From Apostichopus japonicus (lineage: Eukaryota > Echinodermata > Holothuroidea > Aspidochirotida > Stichopodidae): 64,000 nucleotides of DNA. Positions 50,711-62,324 of the stretch are shown piece after piece. The DNA lies in the NCBI RefSeq assembly GCF_037975245.1, contig NC_092569.1:27593668-27657667 (forward strand). The letters are read 5' to 3'. Below the pieces are notes generated by a model. It was given only the letters and a program-made list of their open reading frames with translations. It was not told where the DNA came from and did no database searches. The translations under genes were made by a program, and so were the position numbers. Numbering within the stretch: the stretch's first letter is position 1; each line of letters begins with the position of its first letter.

Positions 50711-51658
50711 AAACATTTTGGCTGCTGCTGTCAGTATTTGAGTTGCAGGTCATGTTTTGCCAAGGTAGTGGATCATTCTAGATACTGTATGTCACCAAAT
50801 GTTGCTCAGAGATCACTGCCTCATTTCTTGAACAAAGAATAATCTGATCATAATATGTTGGTAAGTTTCCTAAATATAGACTTGCATAATTTATTCCAAT
50901 ATTGATATATGTGTAACATTGTTTTGTATAATACTGTACCTTTTTTATAGATTTGATTTGGCACAGAGAGCAACTTCATGACAAACAAAGCTGTATAACC
51001 TCCAAAACAGATGAAACCACTAAATTAATCCCACTGGAATTTATATAAAATGTAGATAAACCTGTTTTCAGCTTCAGTAGTATTCAACAACCAAAATTGT
51101 CAAGGTTTGTCACGCTGTTTGTATGTTTGTAACTGGGGAAAATAATTAAAGCCAGGGTGATGTTTTCCAGAAACTTATCAATTACACTTTACACATTGCT
51201 TCTCTTTCTTGGTTTGTAACAAAATCAACTACAAACTGTTCTTGATTTCCTGTGAGGGAGCCAGAAATCCCAGGCCAGCTATAATGAAGACAGTGGTTAA
51301 TATCCAATGCTGACTCCTGGTATACAGTTTCATCTACAGAGCACCCTGAGGGCCATAAAGCTAGTAAATACGTACTTCAAACTTAGTTGAGTATCAATCG
51401 TTATTACTGTATGGACAGGAAAACGCTTTACATCTGGTACACAGTGTGCCCCAAGCAAACAGGAAAAAAAGTTCGAAAGGAGCAAGCCCGCAAAAAAATA
51501 TGAAAAATAAAATATGAAAAATACAGCAATCAAAATGCAGCAAAAGTAAGACAGAGGAATCTCAGGGAATAAATGCACTGACAGCAAATAGAAAACTTAA
51601 GAGCCGGAGTGGGAAAGAAGAATAAAAAATATGAAAGGAGCCGAGAACTATATATAAT

Positions 51659-51900
51659 AAATAAATGAATGAATGAATGAACAAATAAATATGTATAAAT
51701 AAATATATATTAATAAATGAATGCATGCATGAATGGATGGATGGATGGATGGATGGATGGATGGATGGATGGATGGATGGATGGATGGATGAATGACTAA
51801 ACAAATAAATATGTATAAATAAAAATATATAAAAAAAATGAATGAAGGAATGAATAACTACAAAAATAAAAATAAATAAACAGACAAATAAATAAATAAA
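51659..51900. repeat. GATG/AATA tetranucleotide microsatellite
   Basis: A pure GGAT run (about 51733-51790) is flanked by GAATGAAT and AATAAATA blocks. It explains the 156-codon minus-strand frame here, which encodes only Ile/His/Pro/Ser repeats. Confidence 0.95.
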
Positions 51901-52259
51901 ATAGGGGATGCAATTTGCAAAAAATTGCATAACAACAACTTTGAGGACTATATTGTACGATGACCTAACAGTTTGTGGACGGTCCTGAGAAAAGTTTGAT
52001 TTACAGTTTATACTACTGGAAGCTCTTGACATTACTGTAGCTACTGTGCAGGCTGTGCTAATGGCACAATCTAATGAAAAGAGCGTGTACTACTACTACT
52101 GCAGGGAAAAGGTAGTTTCCAGTTAGATGACAATGTTTAAAAATCTACTGATGAATATACTGATGAAAACAGTATGCCTCTGCATGTGCACGAAACCTGC
52201 AACACATATTTGCATACTTGTATGCAACTTTCCATCAAACCTGTATTAAGTTTGCTATA

Positions 52260-52658
52260 CGATACCAGATAAATAATACTGTGGATACCATATAAATTAT
52301 ACTGTGGATACCTGATAAATAACACTGTGGATACCAGATAAATAATACTGTGGATACCAGATAAATAATACTGTGGATATCAGATAAATAATACTGTGGA
52401 TACCATATAAATTATACTGTGGATACCAGATAAATAATATTGTGGATATCAGATAAATAACACTGTGGATACCAGATAAATAATACTGTGGATATCAGAT
52501 AAATAACACTGTGGATACCAGATAACTAATACTGTGGATATCAGATAAATAATACTGTGGATACCAGATAAATAATACTGTGGATACCAGATAAATAATA
52601 CTGTGGATATCAGATAAATAACACTGTGTATACCAGATAAATAATACTGTGGATATCA
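52260..52658. repeat. 23-bp minisatellite, about 17 copies
   Basis: The unit is GATACCAGATAAATAATACT plus GTG, alternating with a GATATCAG variant and with AACACTG instead of AATACTG. It lies deep in the c-d intron. Confidence 0.95.
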
Positions 52659-53876
52659 ACTGGATATACACAAGATCTTGAAATGTATTCATCATTTATC
52701 ATGTATACTATTCTGCGATTAGTGGAAATTTCTACAAAATCTACAACATATAATAAAGCAAACATTCCAAAGGTAGCTGATTACAATATATGAAATTGAC
52801 AAGTTTTTTAAGGGAAACAAGGAAAACAATGTGGTTCTTGTGAATGGAATCTAACTAAACCTTAGTGTAGATCTTCTCTGTAATGTACTGTATTGCACTG
52901 TACAAAGTAAACTGTATGGTGGATTCTAGTTTATCAGAAAAACATGACATGTACACAGGATTGCCTACATGTATTCTCTGCTGATAGACATGTTTTTGTT
53001 GTCTGGCTTCTTTTCATAAAAGCCTCGAGCAAGAAAAAAACCAAAACTGACATTTATGGCTGTTTTGGGTTTCCATACCCTATCTTCCTTTAATCTACGA
53101 TGAACTGTCAAATAAAATGTATGCGAAGGAATTAATCGCTTCTAAACACTTAGGGTGTTTTTGAAAAAGATAAACTGAGAGAATGTTTTGGAGAGGAGAA
53201 TGTGTAATTATCTTTCCCAGCAATAAATGCAATACTGATCCATCACCGAATGACAAAATTTGATGAATCGGAAGGTTTTTTCTGCGGGCATTAAATAGTT
53301 TGCCGAGGAAACAAGAAAACGATGCTGACATACTGTAAATGACAAGGTTTTTGACCATCCCAGTTTGAATTTCTGGCAGTCTTTGTCAGATTATGTACAC
53401 ATAACAAATGAATCATTCACATTTATAGAAAACGTTTTATTCTTTTTCTTTTCTTTCTACCCATTGCAAATGAAGAAACTTACTTTTCAAAGTAAAACTT
53501 TAGCATACTGTACAGGGTGATTCGTGAGAACTCAGAGGCTGCAAAAAGTTTCTAAAATTCTGTCATACTTGATGGTATGGAGTAAGATTGATTATGTTTA
53601 TAACATCTGCTTTGATATCTGAAGCTGTGAAAGAGGTTATTCGAGTGCACAATTGTTGGGAGTCGTCTTTATAGGACTTTCATGAAACAGTCCTTGATAG
53701 AAGAATGATGTACATCAAAGAATACATCCAGCTTACGAAAGCGAATGAGGCAAATTAATGAAGTTGTGCAACAATTTTACAAAGTGCTTTAAAGAAACAG
53801 AATATTCTAAAATAGAAGTTATATGAATGTACGACCCCAATATACACCAATTGTCCCTCAGACAACCAGAACTTAC

Positions 53877-54012
53877 TTCTTGGTTGTCCTGTTTAGGTTT
53901 GGTGACTAGAATTACCAGCTTTGTGCCAGTAAAACTCCCATCAGATGGATCATAGAGTGTTTTATAGTATTTTCGAAGTGACAAAGGGCGACACCAATTT
54001 ATCATGTTACCT
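53877..54012 (-). other. Exon-like open stretch, unassigned
   Basis: On the minus strand, CCCCGCAG precedes 45 open codons and CAAGAA|GTAAGT gives a strong donor. The peptide includes WCRPLSLRKYYKTLYDPSDG and then SFTGTKLVILVTKPKQDNQE, with coding-like amino-acid balance. I do not recognise the family. Used in frame, it needs an upstream exon ending two bases into a codon, whereas ARFGAP1 exon c ends in phase 0, so it is not a simple ARFGAP1 cassette exon. It could be an exon of a nested minus-strand gene, a fossil, or chance. The polypyrimidine tract is weak. Confidence 0.25.
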
Positions 54013-57000
54013 CTGCGGGGATATTTAGTTACAATGCAATCTGAAATCAATGTGAACGACTAGTCATCCTCCAAACCACCACCAAAGCTAATTTTGGCCG
54101 TCCGAACAGCATTTTGGTCATCTCATACTTTTGTTAATAATTTGCCCTGACCGTGAAGCCAAGGGCCCGTAGAAATGTCCACTAATTGTTACAAATGATA
54201 TGCTCTTCTCTTAGCTGCAATGAGAATTTATATCTTTGTCACTATCATTACTTTGAGATAGATCTGCAAAAGTTTGAATTCTGGTAAATTTTCTTGGTTA
54301 GGACAATTAAAACCTTTTAAAAGGATTGTACTTTACAAACAGCTGACAATCCCACAGTTAACAAAAGTCAGAACGGAAGCTGAGCTTACTGTGACAATTA
54401 ACAGCTGCATTATAAGTGCATAGGTGACTGTTATTACAGATTACACGCTACAGAGAGATCAATATATATTAACCTTAATACAATACCAATGACACAACAA
54501 TACCAATATAATACTAATAACTATACCAATGATACAACAATACCAATACAGACTTATTAAAGACCATACCTATTGTGCTACAGCTTGATGTGGTTAGCAA
54601 TTATACAATTTTCCATGCCCTTCAACTTCTAATTTTAAACAACCATATGGTTGAATAGTTTAAACTGTATGCACAGAGAAGGTCAATCCTCGGTAAATAT
54701 AGGTGACCGTCCATCTTCTGTCCTCTACAAGTTAAACACAACTTCTGTTTTTATGTTAGTGACTGCTAGAATGAACTTGAAAAGCATACATAGCAAGAAT
54801 TACCATTGAGAGTACAACTGTTACTATGGGTGTGGCGCAATGTCTGCACAAGGTTTTAAACTACAGTATTTGGTCAACAAATTTGGTTCAAAGTTATTAT
54901 TCATCTCTCTGTCTTTAGTTAATTTTAAAGCATGCATTTTTGAAACAGATTTAGGAAGGGAGATTGGGTAGGCATGGAGTCTGGGGAGAGGGTGAAATGA
55001 AAGCAAACTCAACATTTGGGAACTACCGCAGCTTGCAGCCTTTACTGATTGACATTTCTTGATAAAAAAAAACAAGGTGGTACATAGCACTCTTCTCATC
55101 AGTAAAGTTCCCAACAGGATCATATGCATTGAAAATACTGTACAAAACATGGTACATTAAAGTTTTTAAACAACTCTTTGTCCAGGGACCAGATCTAGGT
55201 TTTTCTAAAGGAGAGAGGGGTAAGGCCCCTGGGGTAATTGAAGCTGACCTCATATATAGCAGTGTGGGGTCCTCCTCCCAGAAGAGATTGAAAGTATTTG
55301 ATGCACTAACTGGTGCGATCTGAGGCATACAGTATGTACAGTAGACAATAAATGAAGTCTAACATAAGGTCTTTACGCAGGCTTGTGATAAAAACTACTT
55401 TGGACATTTTTGTGTGAGGTTGAAATGATGGGTTTTGGAGCGGGGGAGGGGGGTGCAAAATGGGAGGGATGTACAACACCTAAAGTCCTGACCTCTCTCC
55501 TCTGCATCAGAGGTGTGTTTTTTTCTCCCTTCCCTAAAATTTCAATCTCAATCCTCTGTAAGGTTGTTTGTAAACCCTTGGACAGTATTCCATTAATTCC
55601 CCTACTGCTAACAATTCAAGTAATACACTCAACACCTGCAGCAAACTATAAGATAATGTACTCTACACGACCTGTAATTCCTTGAATTCATTTATACGTC
55701 ACAGTGTACCATGTTTGAACCCGGGGTAGTGCCTTTAAGCTATCAAAGGCATATTCACTGCGAAAACTAGACTCAATACATGACAATGATCATTTCACTA
55801 GTGTGGAAGAATGTCCCATCCTCCCAAAGGCCGTTTAAAATCCAAAGAAAACATGAAAAACAAATAACCTATCTTTTACTCTGTGTTGAGTGTCTTTTAT
55901 GCTCTAGAGAATAATTCATCAAACCCGAAATACAGTAAATGGCTTGACAAAATAGCAACGACTTTCTAAGAAAAAGATGGGAGGAAAAAACAACAAACTA
56001 GTTAAAAAGCAAAAAGGAAACGAACCAGTGAATTGAGGGGTTGATACAAAGGTAACAATGAAGTTACCGGGGCAGAAAAGAGAGACAAATATGATCGAAA
56101 AAACGAAGAAAGGAATACCTTGGGGATATATTGACAGATTGTAGTACAACATTAGCAAACGTTGGCTTCCTATTCTTTACACTTTCTAAATTTCTACTCA
56201 GGTTGGTAATAAAAAGAGGTGATTATCAATGAATTACTGACCACATGAATCATACTGACAGCTTTCATACCAAACCTGGCATATTGTCAACTGGTATATG
56301 TTCACTGTGCGATCTGTTGTACCTATTACACAATATTACACAATACTCAAGGAGGTGGTGGGATGACTGACATATAATCGGAACTACGGTGGGGATTCCC
56401 TGCTTCTTTATAAACATCCTAATAGTTAAAGGTGGTTAAGGTCATGAGCTTTTGTGTATTGTTTAACGATCCTGCTGGTGCTATTCGATTCAACTGACAT
56501 GTGACAATCTTGGTTAAATTTTTTGGCTTTTGATTCATAACCAAATACGGGCCGAGGCTTCACCAAGATGTAAAGTTTAATTTTGAAGAAATGCTTCGGA
56601 GCTTCTCTGTATTAGCAACTGTACGAGACATTAAATAAAGAAGTGCTCTAGCTCCAGTACTCCTGGAAAGAACATGATTCAAATTTGTTCTCGACTAAAA
56701 CTTGTTAATTAATATAAGGCTGTCAATATTAGCAACTGATGAAGGACATATGAAACAAAAACCTATTGACCTGTCCTTTCCTGCGACCAGACAATAATCC
56801 AGCAAAATTGTCTGCATTTGGATCTATCAACCAAACTGACAGCTTTATATAATTCTTTCAATTTCTTGTTCTCTGTGTTAGTTGATGACAGTATTTGTGC
56901 AAACCTATGCAGGTCGATTCCTTTGTTTAACTTTAGTTTTGGGTTTCCATTTATTTGGTGAATAGAAAAATTTATTGATAGCTGTCTTTTGTATTGGGTT

Positions 57001-57351
57001 CAATCAATACAACTGAGGTGGAAAGAAAAGTAAATTAAGTCATAAAAGAGGGTGATGCGTGGGTTACAGACTGGATTAAGATGACCCGCCAAATACACAA
57101 TTAATGAAGAGGGGGGTTTTCGGTGAGCTTTGAAAGATCTAAGAGAGATCTAGTACGGGTAAGGCAAAGAAAACACCAGAGGTAACAATTTATGTCATAT
57201 GAAAATGGGTGGTAAATTGAATATGGCAGATGTACACTGGGTTTGTACAGTAAAATTAAACCGTATCTAATGAGATGGTGAAAGATGTTGGTTCAGACTT
57301 GACCTTGAATTAAACTTGTACTTAAATTTGAATGTTCAATTTGGTTGTAAC

Positions 57352-57975
57352 TCTGTGGCATTCTGATCAAGCCATTCTTTCTGAGAAACCATTGTGGTTA
57401 CAACCTTTTAATTACTCATAATAAGCAAGTTATTAATTAATCAATACAGTGAAAATGTTTTACTTTTCACAAAGTAAGTCATGAACATTTCCATATTTAT
57501 TTGGAAACCTAATGTTATCTCTTTTGATTAGTTGACTGAAACTTACAGAGTATCATACAAGGGAAGTTTGCATTTCCTCTAAGGGTCACCGTTTGGTAAC
57601 CCCCAAGATTACTACAAAAATTAACACTTTACGCAGTTTGTGACTAAAAACTGATGACATTCCAATCGTGTATACACTCTATTGTAACTAAACCTGAGGA
57701 TGCAACATGCACGACTCAATCAGCAGTCAGATCTCAGGTTAATCTGACAAAGTTTGATGATTAAATATACATGCTCCTGATAGAATTTAAACTTGACTGA
57801 CTCAAATGAATATGACAGGGTATTTTGCTTCTGATTCTGTGGCATTCTGACCAAGCTAAATAATCTTCACACATTACTGAATATCCCCTTCATTCTTTCT
57901 AAGAAATCTTTGCTGTTACAACCTTTTAATTCCTCATAAAAAGCAAGTTATGAAGTACTCAATGCAGTGAAATAG
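57352..57975. repeat. Diverged direct repeat pair
   Basis: CTGTGGCATTCTGATCAAGC near 57352 recurs as CTGTGGCATTCTGACCAAGC near 57838. Both are followed by TTACAACCTTTTAATT and AAGCAAGTTAT. The second copy carries an insertion. Confidence 0.7.
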
Positions 57976-58020
57976 TTTATTGATTTGCATGTAGGTACAC
58001 AACCCACAGCATATATGATA

Positions 58021-58341
58021 TTACTTGCATTTCACGGCATATTCCTGTGACAGGCAGAGTGAGATTTTTACAAGGAAGACACACAAATTGTGAAAATACC
58101 ATTTTGATATCTTGGTCAAAATTCTAAATACGGATCTGTCAAGGTCACCAGATCTATTTGCAGAAGAACCTTTATTGCTCCAGGAAAATGAATCACAGGA
58201 GGGTGGTCTGTCATACCATCGTGATAGTGACAGCATATCTTTTCTTTTCATGTTCCATGTTGTTATTTTGTCCTTGAACTTTGCTACCAACGCAATGTCG
58301 GCTTGGACGTCAAGGGGATCAAATTTAAAGACATCATACAA
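58021..58341 (-). other. Coding-like open stretch, unassigned
   Basis: The minus-strand frame is open for about 107 codons. The first 70 have ordinary protein composition: YDVFKFDPLDVQADIALVAK, then FKDKITTWNMKRKDM, then DRPPSCDSFSWSNKG. There is no ATG at its start, and the sequence upstream is A-rich rather than pyrimidine-rich, so no good splice acceptor is visible. I recognise no family. A decayed retrocopy or an unannotated exon are both possible. Confidence 0.2.
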
Positions 58342-58737
58342 ATTCGGTTTTCTTTTCAGATTTTATTTTTTCTTCTGCATTTTATCTCAATTTGCTTGTG
58401 TTCATTTCCATGTCACTCACTCTACTATTGCCAGATACATAAACGTCTTGACAATTCTCTAAACTTCTTAAGTTCTGTAAGAATCAGAATGTGTGTTTTT
58501 CACCTAAAAGTGCAGAATTTTCACAGTTTTTCTTTTTCATCTTTTTTGCAACAGTCTACAGTGGTTCTTCCTATAACTCAACAACTGAGGATACAACTCT
58601 CACTTATTGTAACATTTGATGAAATAACTCTTAAATCTTGAGACCAATCATTGCCTTCAAAACTCTATTGTGACATTTGCTGACTAAACTTGTTTTATGT
58701 GTAAAAGTAAGTTGGCCTGACGTCAAAATAACATCAG

Positions 58738-58865
58738 ACTGTTAGCAAACTGCTTATCCACTAGAGAGCCTGTGTAGGAGAATGTGTAAAAGTAAGTTGG
58801 CCTGACGTTTCTTTTACACATTCTCCTACACAGGCTCTCTAGTGGATAAGCAGTTTGCTAACAGT
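58738..58865. repeat. 55-bp perfect inverted repeat with 18-nt loop
   Basis: The arm 58738-58792 is the exact reverse complement of 58811-58865. In addition, 27 bp at 58697-58723 (ATGTGTAAAAGTAAGTTGGC and on) recur exactly at 58782-58808. A direct repeat at the break plus a perfect inverted copy is the signature of replication template switching. Confidence 0.95.
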
Positions 58866-59425
58866 TTTATTTTATTTTAAACTTGTTTTAAGATGACACT
58901 TCTCCTGAGCATTAAGTAGAACAGATACCATATATCAGTGAGGCGAAGCAGTCAAAGTGTCTGGCAGAGAAACTGATAGTACTGTTAGAGACTCAAATAT
59001 AGAGTTGTGCTCTGAAGTTCGACTTTTCTTGAAAGTAAACAGACTTTGGCCATGTACCAATTAAATCAGAAAGAAAGCCACAGTAAAGTTTTATAGAAGG
59101 TACCTGATATTGTCCGGGAGATTGTGCTTTAACTTTAACTTTATATCCACCAGCCAACAGAGATTCAAAAAGAGATTCTGTTCTATAAATGCACTTCCTA
59201 CAAAACTAAAGACATATGACAGTTTTGGTGAAATTTCTGAAAAGTACTGATTATTGATGTATATTGCTTTATTAATCCTGAATAAGATTTACATAAGCAT
59301 GCTTGATCACAATTACACCGATACAACATCGTCTTGCAAAATTGAATGAGAGAACAATCTGGAAAAAAATAAAATAAATAAATAAACACTTTTCTACAAC
59401 GGGTTCTACAACTAATTAAACTTAC

Positions 59426-59482
59426 CCCTTCTTTGGTGTATGTTGCCACTTTACCCATCCCAGATGCAAATGCAGACCATCC
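59426..59482 (-). CDS. ARFGAP1: ARFGAP1 exon c (core of ALPS1)
   Basis: A 57-nt exon, phase 0 at both ends, with acceptor CTCCTAG and donor GTAAGT. It encodes GWSAFASGMGKVATYTKEG, which matches vertebrate GWSSFTTGASKFASAAKEG almost position by position. This is the centre of the ALPS1 amphipathic helix: bulky residues W, F, M, V and Y on one face and Ser/Thr/Gly on the polar face with few charges. In the family this composition makes binding depend on lipid-packing defects rather than on lipid charge. The intron to exon b is only 460 bp, and the intron after it is about 15 kb. Confidence 0.95.
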
Positions 59483-59942
59483 CTAGGAGAGAGCACATCA
59501 TAAGCAAGTATTAGTTGGAGAAGTATTACTGTCTTTGCTTTAACATTACTACAAGTTCAGAAGTACATTCATGTGCACAACTTGTAGCACAATCTGGAAG
59601 AAATTTTCAAAAGACTTCAAAAAGTACTAAACAACTTTTTTAAGCTGTTAGATCATCTCTTCTGACACTGAATGGGAGAGACCTTATTCTGTGCTTCTAT
59701 ATTACATAATGGATAGCACAGAGTACTGAAAATGCAAGTGCCTTCTTTAAAACATGGGTGCATACCACCTGCTCATCTGGTGCAAAACATTGTGTACATT
59801 ACTGAATGGAAACGCAGTAGGCCACAGAAGCAGTTCCAAGATCAAAAGCAAGGACCTCTAAATTTTACGCACAAAATCAAAATTATTACGTGGCGAGAAG
59901 ACAAAACCGAGAATGAAATGGGAGCCAATGTGTGTGGATTAC
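59483..59942 (-). other. ARFGAP1 intron b-c
   Basis: A 460-bp intron. Nothing else is recognised in it. Confidence 0.9.
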
Positions 59943-60054
59943 CATTGATAATGATGACATTGCATTGGCCATGTAGTCTGGATTATCATTTGCAGGTGGT
60001 GCAGGCGAACTGCCAAACCCTGTGTAACGTCCTCCTTCACTTGGTCGTAAATTT
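59943..60054 (-). CDS. ARFGAP1: ARFGAP1 exon b (start of ALPS1)
   Basis: The acceptor is TTGCAG and the donor ATG|GTAATC. One base completes the codon left open by exon a (AA+A, Lys), followed by 37 codons. The protein reads NLRPSEGGRYTGFGSSP and then DNPDYMANAMSSLSM. In vertebrate ARFGAP1 the RYxGFG motif followed by a proline stretch and DDFLNxAMSSLYSGW is the hallmark just before and at the start of the first ALPS motif, the amphipathic helix that binds highly curved Golgi vesicle membranes. Here the F-L-N of vertebrates is replaced by Y-M-A-N, which keeps the bulky hydrophobic positions. The exon ends in phase 0 inside ALPS1. A 76-bp minisatellite begins about 190 bp upstream of its acceptor. 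Confidence 0.95.
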
Positions 60055-62324
60055 CTGCAACAGAAAAGAGAGTGAGAGAGAGAGGAGGATAAGAATTTAT
60101 CCGATTTGAATGGAGACAAACTACTCTTCTCTCATAACATGCTAAAGTGGTCTGCACTCTGACAGTGCGTGTTGGCATGTGGACAGAGACTGAGAAAGAT
60201 TTTACTAGTTTTAGGTCAAGTCGCTATCAGTCTGGGGAAGCTAAAGATGTAGTATTTTATAGATTGGCAGTCTGTAGTGTAGTGTGTGTTGGTTCACTAC
60301 TGCAACTGCCTAGTTTCAATAAATGTAGTATTTTACAGATTGGCAGTCTGTAGTGTAGTTTGTGTTGGTTCACTACTGCGACTGCCTAGTTTCAATAAAT
60401 GTAGTATTTTACAGATTGGCAGTCTGTGGTGTAGTGTGTGTTGGTTCACTACTACAACTGCCTAGTTTCAATAAATGTAGTATTTTACAGATTGGCAGTC
60501 TGTGGTGTAGTGTGTTGGTTCACTACTACAACTGCCAAGTTTCAATAAATGTAGTATTTTCCAGATTGGTAGTCTGTAGTGTAGTGTGTGTTGGTTCACT
60601 ACTACAACTGCCTAGTTTCAATAAATGTAGTATTTTCTAGATTGGTAGTCTGTGGTGTAGTGTAAATTGGTTCACTACTACAACTGCCTAGTTCCAATAA
60701 ATGTAGTATTTTACAGATTGGCAGTCTGTTGTGTAGTGTGTTGGTTCACTACTACAACTGCCTAGTTTCAATAAATGTAGTATTTTCCAGATTGGTAGTC
60801 TGTAGTGTAGTGTGTGTTGGTTCACTACTACAACTGCCTAGTTTCAATAAATGTAGTATTTTCCAGATTGGTAGTCTGTGGTGTAGTATGTGTTGGTTCA
60901 CTACTACAACTGCCTAGTTTCAATAAATGTAGTATTTTACAGATTGGCAGTCTGTGGTGTAGTGTGTGTTGGTTCACTACTACAACTGCCTAGTTCCAAA
61001 TACATGAGATCATTCACATTTTAAAATTCGATTATATGAAATTCATCCGGATTATATCATAAAAATTTGCAAAAGCAAAACCTTTTACCAGTGAGGCTAG
61101 GAATCCCTTTAATTTATTTGGAAAGAACTATTTGTATTACTCACTCTGGTCTTGATGCATTTTCTCTTTGTTTTTTATCAAAAAAGGTATCCTTTTGGGA
61201 AGATATTTCTTCTCTGTCAGGAAAAGAATATAAAACTATCTTTAAAAGCAAGAAACGTCATTCTTAAAACCGTGTAAGTTAGGACCTAAATTTATAAACA
61301 TAATCTGTATCAATATTTCGGTTCCATCACTTTTCATTACTATTCTTTGCTGGTAGTGGTTGGTAGTGTGCATTTGTTCATGACACAGTGGGTTTGGACA
61401 CTTGACTTACTTAGAGAAGCCGTAATCTATATATTTGTAGTAAGGAGGGTATCAAACTTCCCAATACCAGTGTGCACAGTGGGTTTGGACACTTGACTTA
61501 CTTAGAGAAGCCATAATCTAAATATTTGTAGTAAGGAGGAGGGTATCCAACTTCCCAATACCAGTGTGCACAGTGGGTTTGGACACTTGACTTACTTAGA
61601 GAAGCTGTAATCTAAATATTTGTAGTAAGTAGGGTATTCAACTTCCCAATACCAGTGTGCACAGTGGGTTTGGACACTTGACTTACTTAGAGAAGCCGTA
61701 ATCTAAATATTTGTGGTAAGGAGGGTATCCAACTTCCCAATACCAGTGTGCACAGTGGGTTTGGACACTTGACTTACTTAGAGAAGCTGTAATCTAAATA
61801 TTTGTGGTAAGGAGGGTATCCAACTTCCCAATACCAGTTTGCACAGTGGGTTTGGACACTTGACTTACTAAGAGAAGCCGTAATCTAAGTGTTTGTGGTA
61901 AGGAGGGCATCCAACTTCCCAATACCAGTGTGCACAGTGGGTTTGGACACTTGACTTACTAAGAGAAGCCGTAATCTAAATGTTTGTGGTAAGGAGGGCA
62001 TCCAACTTCCCAATACCAGTGTGCACAGTGGGTTTGGACACTTGACTTACTTAGAGAAGCCGTAATCTAAATATTTGTGGTAAGGAGGGCATCCAACTAC
62101 CCAATACCAGTGTGCACAGTGGGTTTGGACACTTGACTTACTTAGAGATGTTGTAATCTAAATATTTGTGGTAAGGAGGGTATCCAACTTCCCAATACAC
62201 AGTGTACAAAATGGGTTTGGACATTTGACTTACTTAGAGATGTTGTAATCTAAATATTTGTAGTAAGGAGGGTATCCAACTTCCCAATACCAGTGTGCAC
62301 AGTGGGTTTGGACACTTGACTTAC
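60055..62324 (-). other. ARFGAP1 intron a-b
   Basis: A 2.27-kb intron, of which about three quarters is two minisatellites (76-bp and 91-bp units). Confidence 0.9.
60248..60998. repeat. 76-bp minisatellite, about 10 copies
   Basis: The unit contains TGTAGTATTTTACAGATTGG, CAGTCTGTGGTGTAGTGTG and TTCACTACTACAACTGCC. Variants TTCCAGATTGGTAG and TTACAGATTGGCAG occur in blocks. Begins about 190 bp upstream of the exon b acceptor. Confidence 0.95.

Larger units (their letters stand above)
44285..59425 (-). other. ARFGAP1 intron c-d, about 15.1 kb
   Basis: Contains the 254-bp, tetranucleotide and 23-bp arrays, the 55-bp hairpin, a diverged direct repeat, and three open stretches described separately (48098, 53877 and 58021). 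The remainder is AT-rich DNA without a feature I can support. Confidence 0.8.

Noticed and set aside
51562-52032. 156-codon minus-strand frame
   Set aside because: Low-complexity translation of a tetranucleotide microsatellite (His/Pro/Ser/Ile repeats).
60147-60917. Frames with repeated VCVGSLLQLPSFNKC
   Set aside because: Translations of the 76-bp minisatellite.
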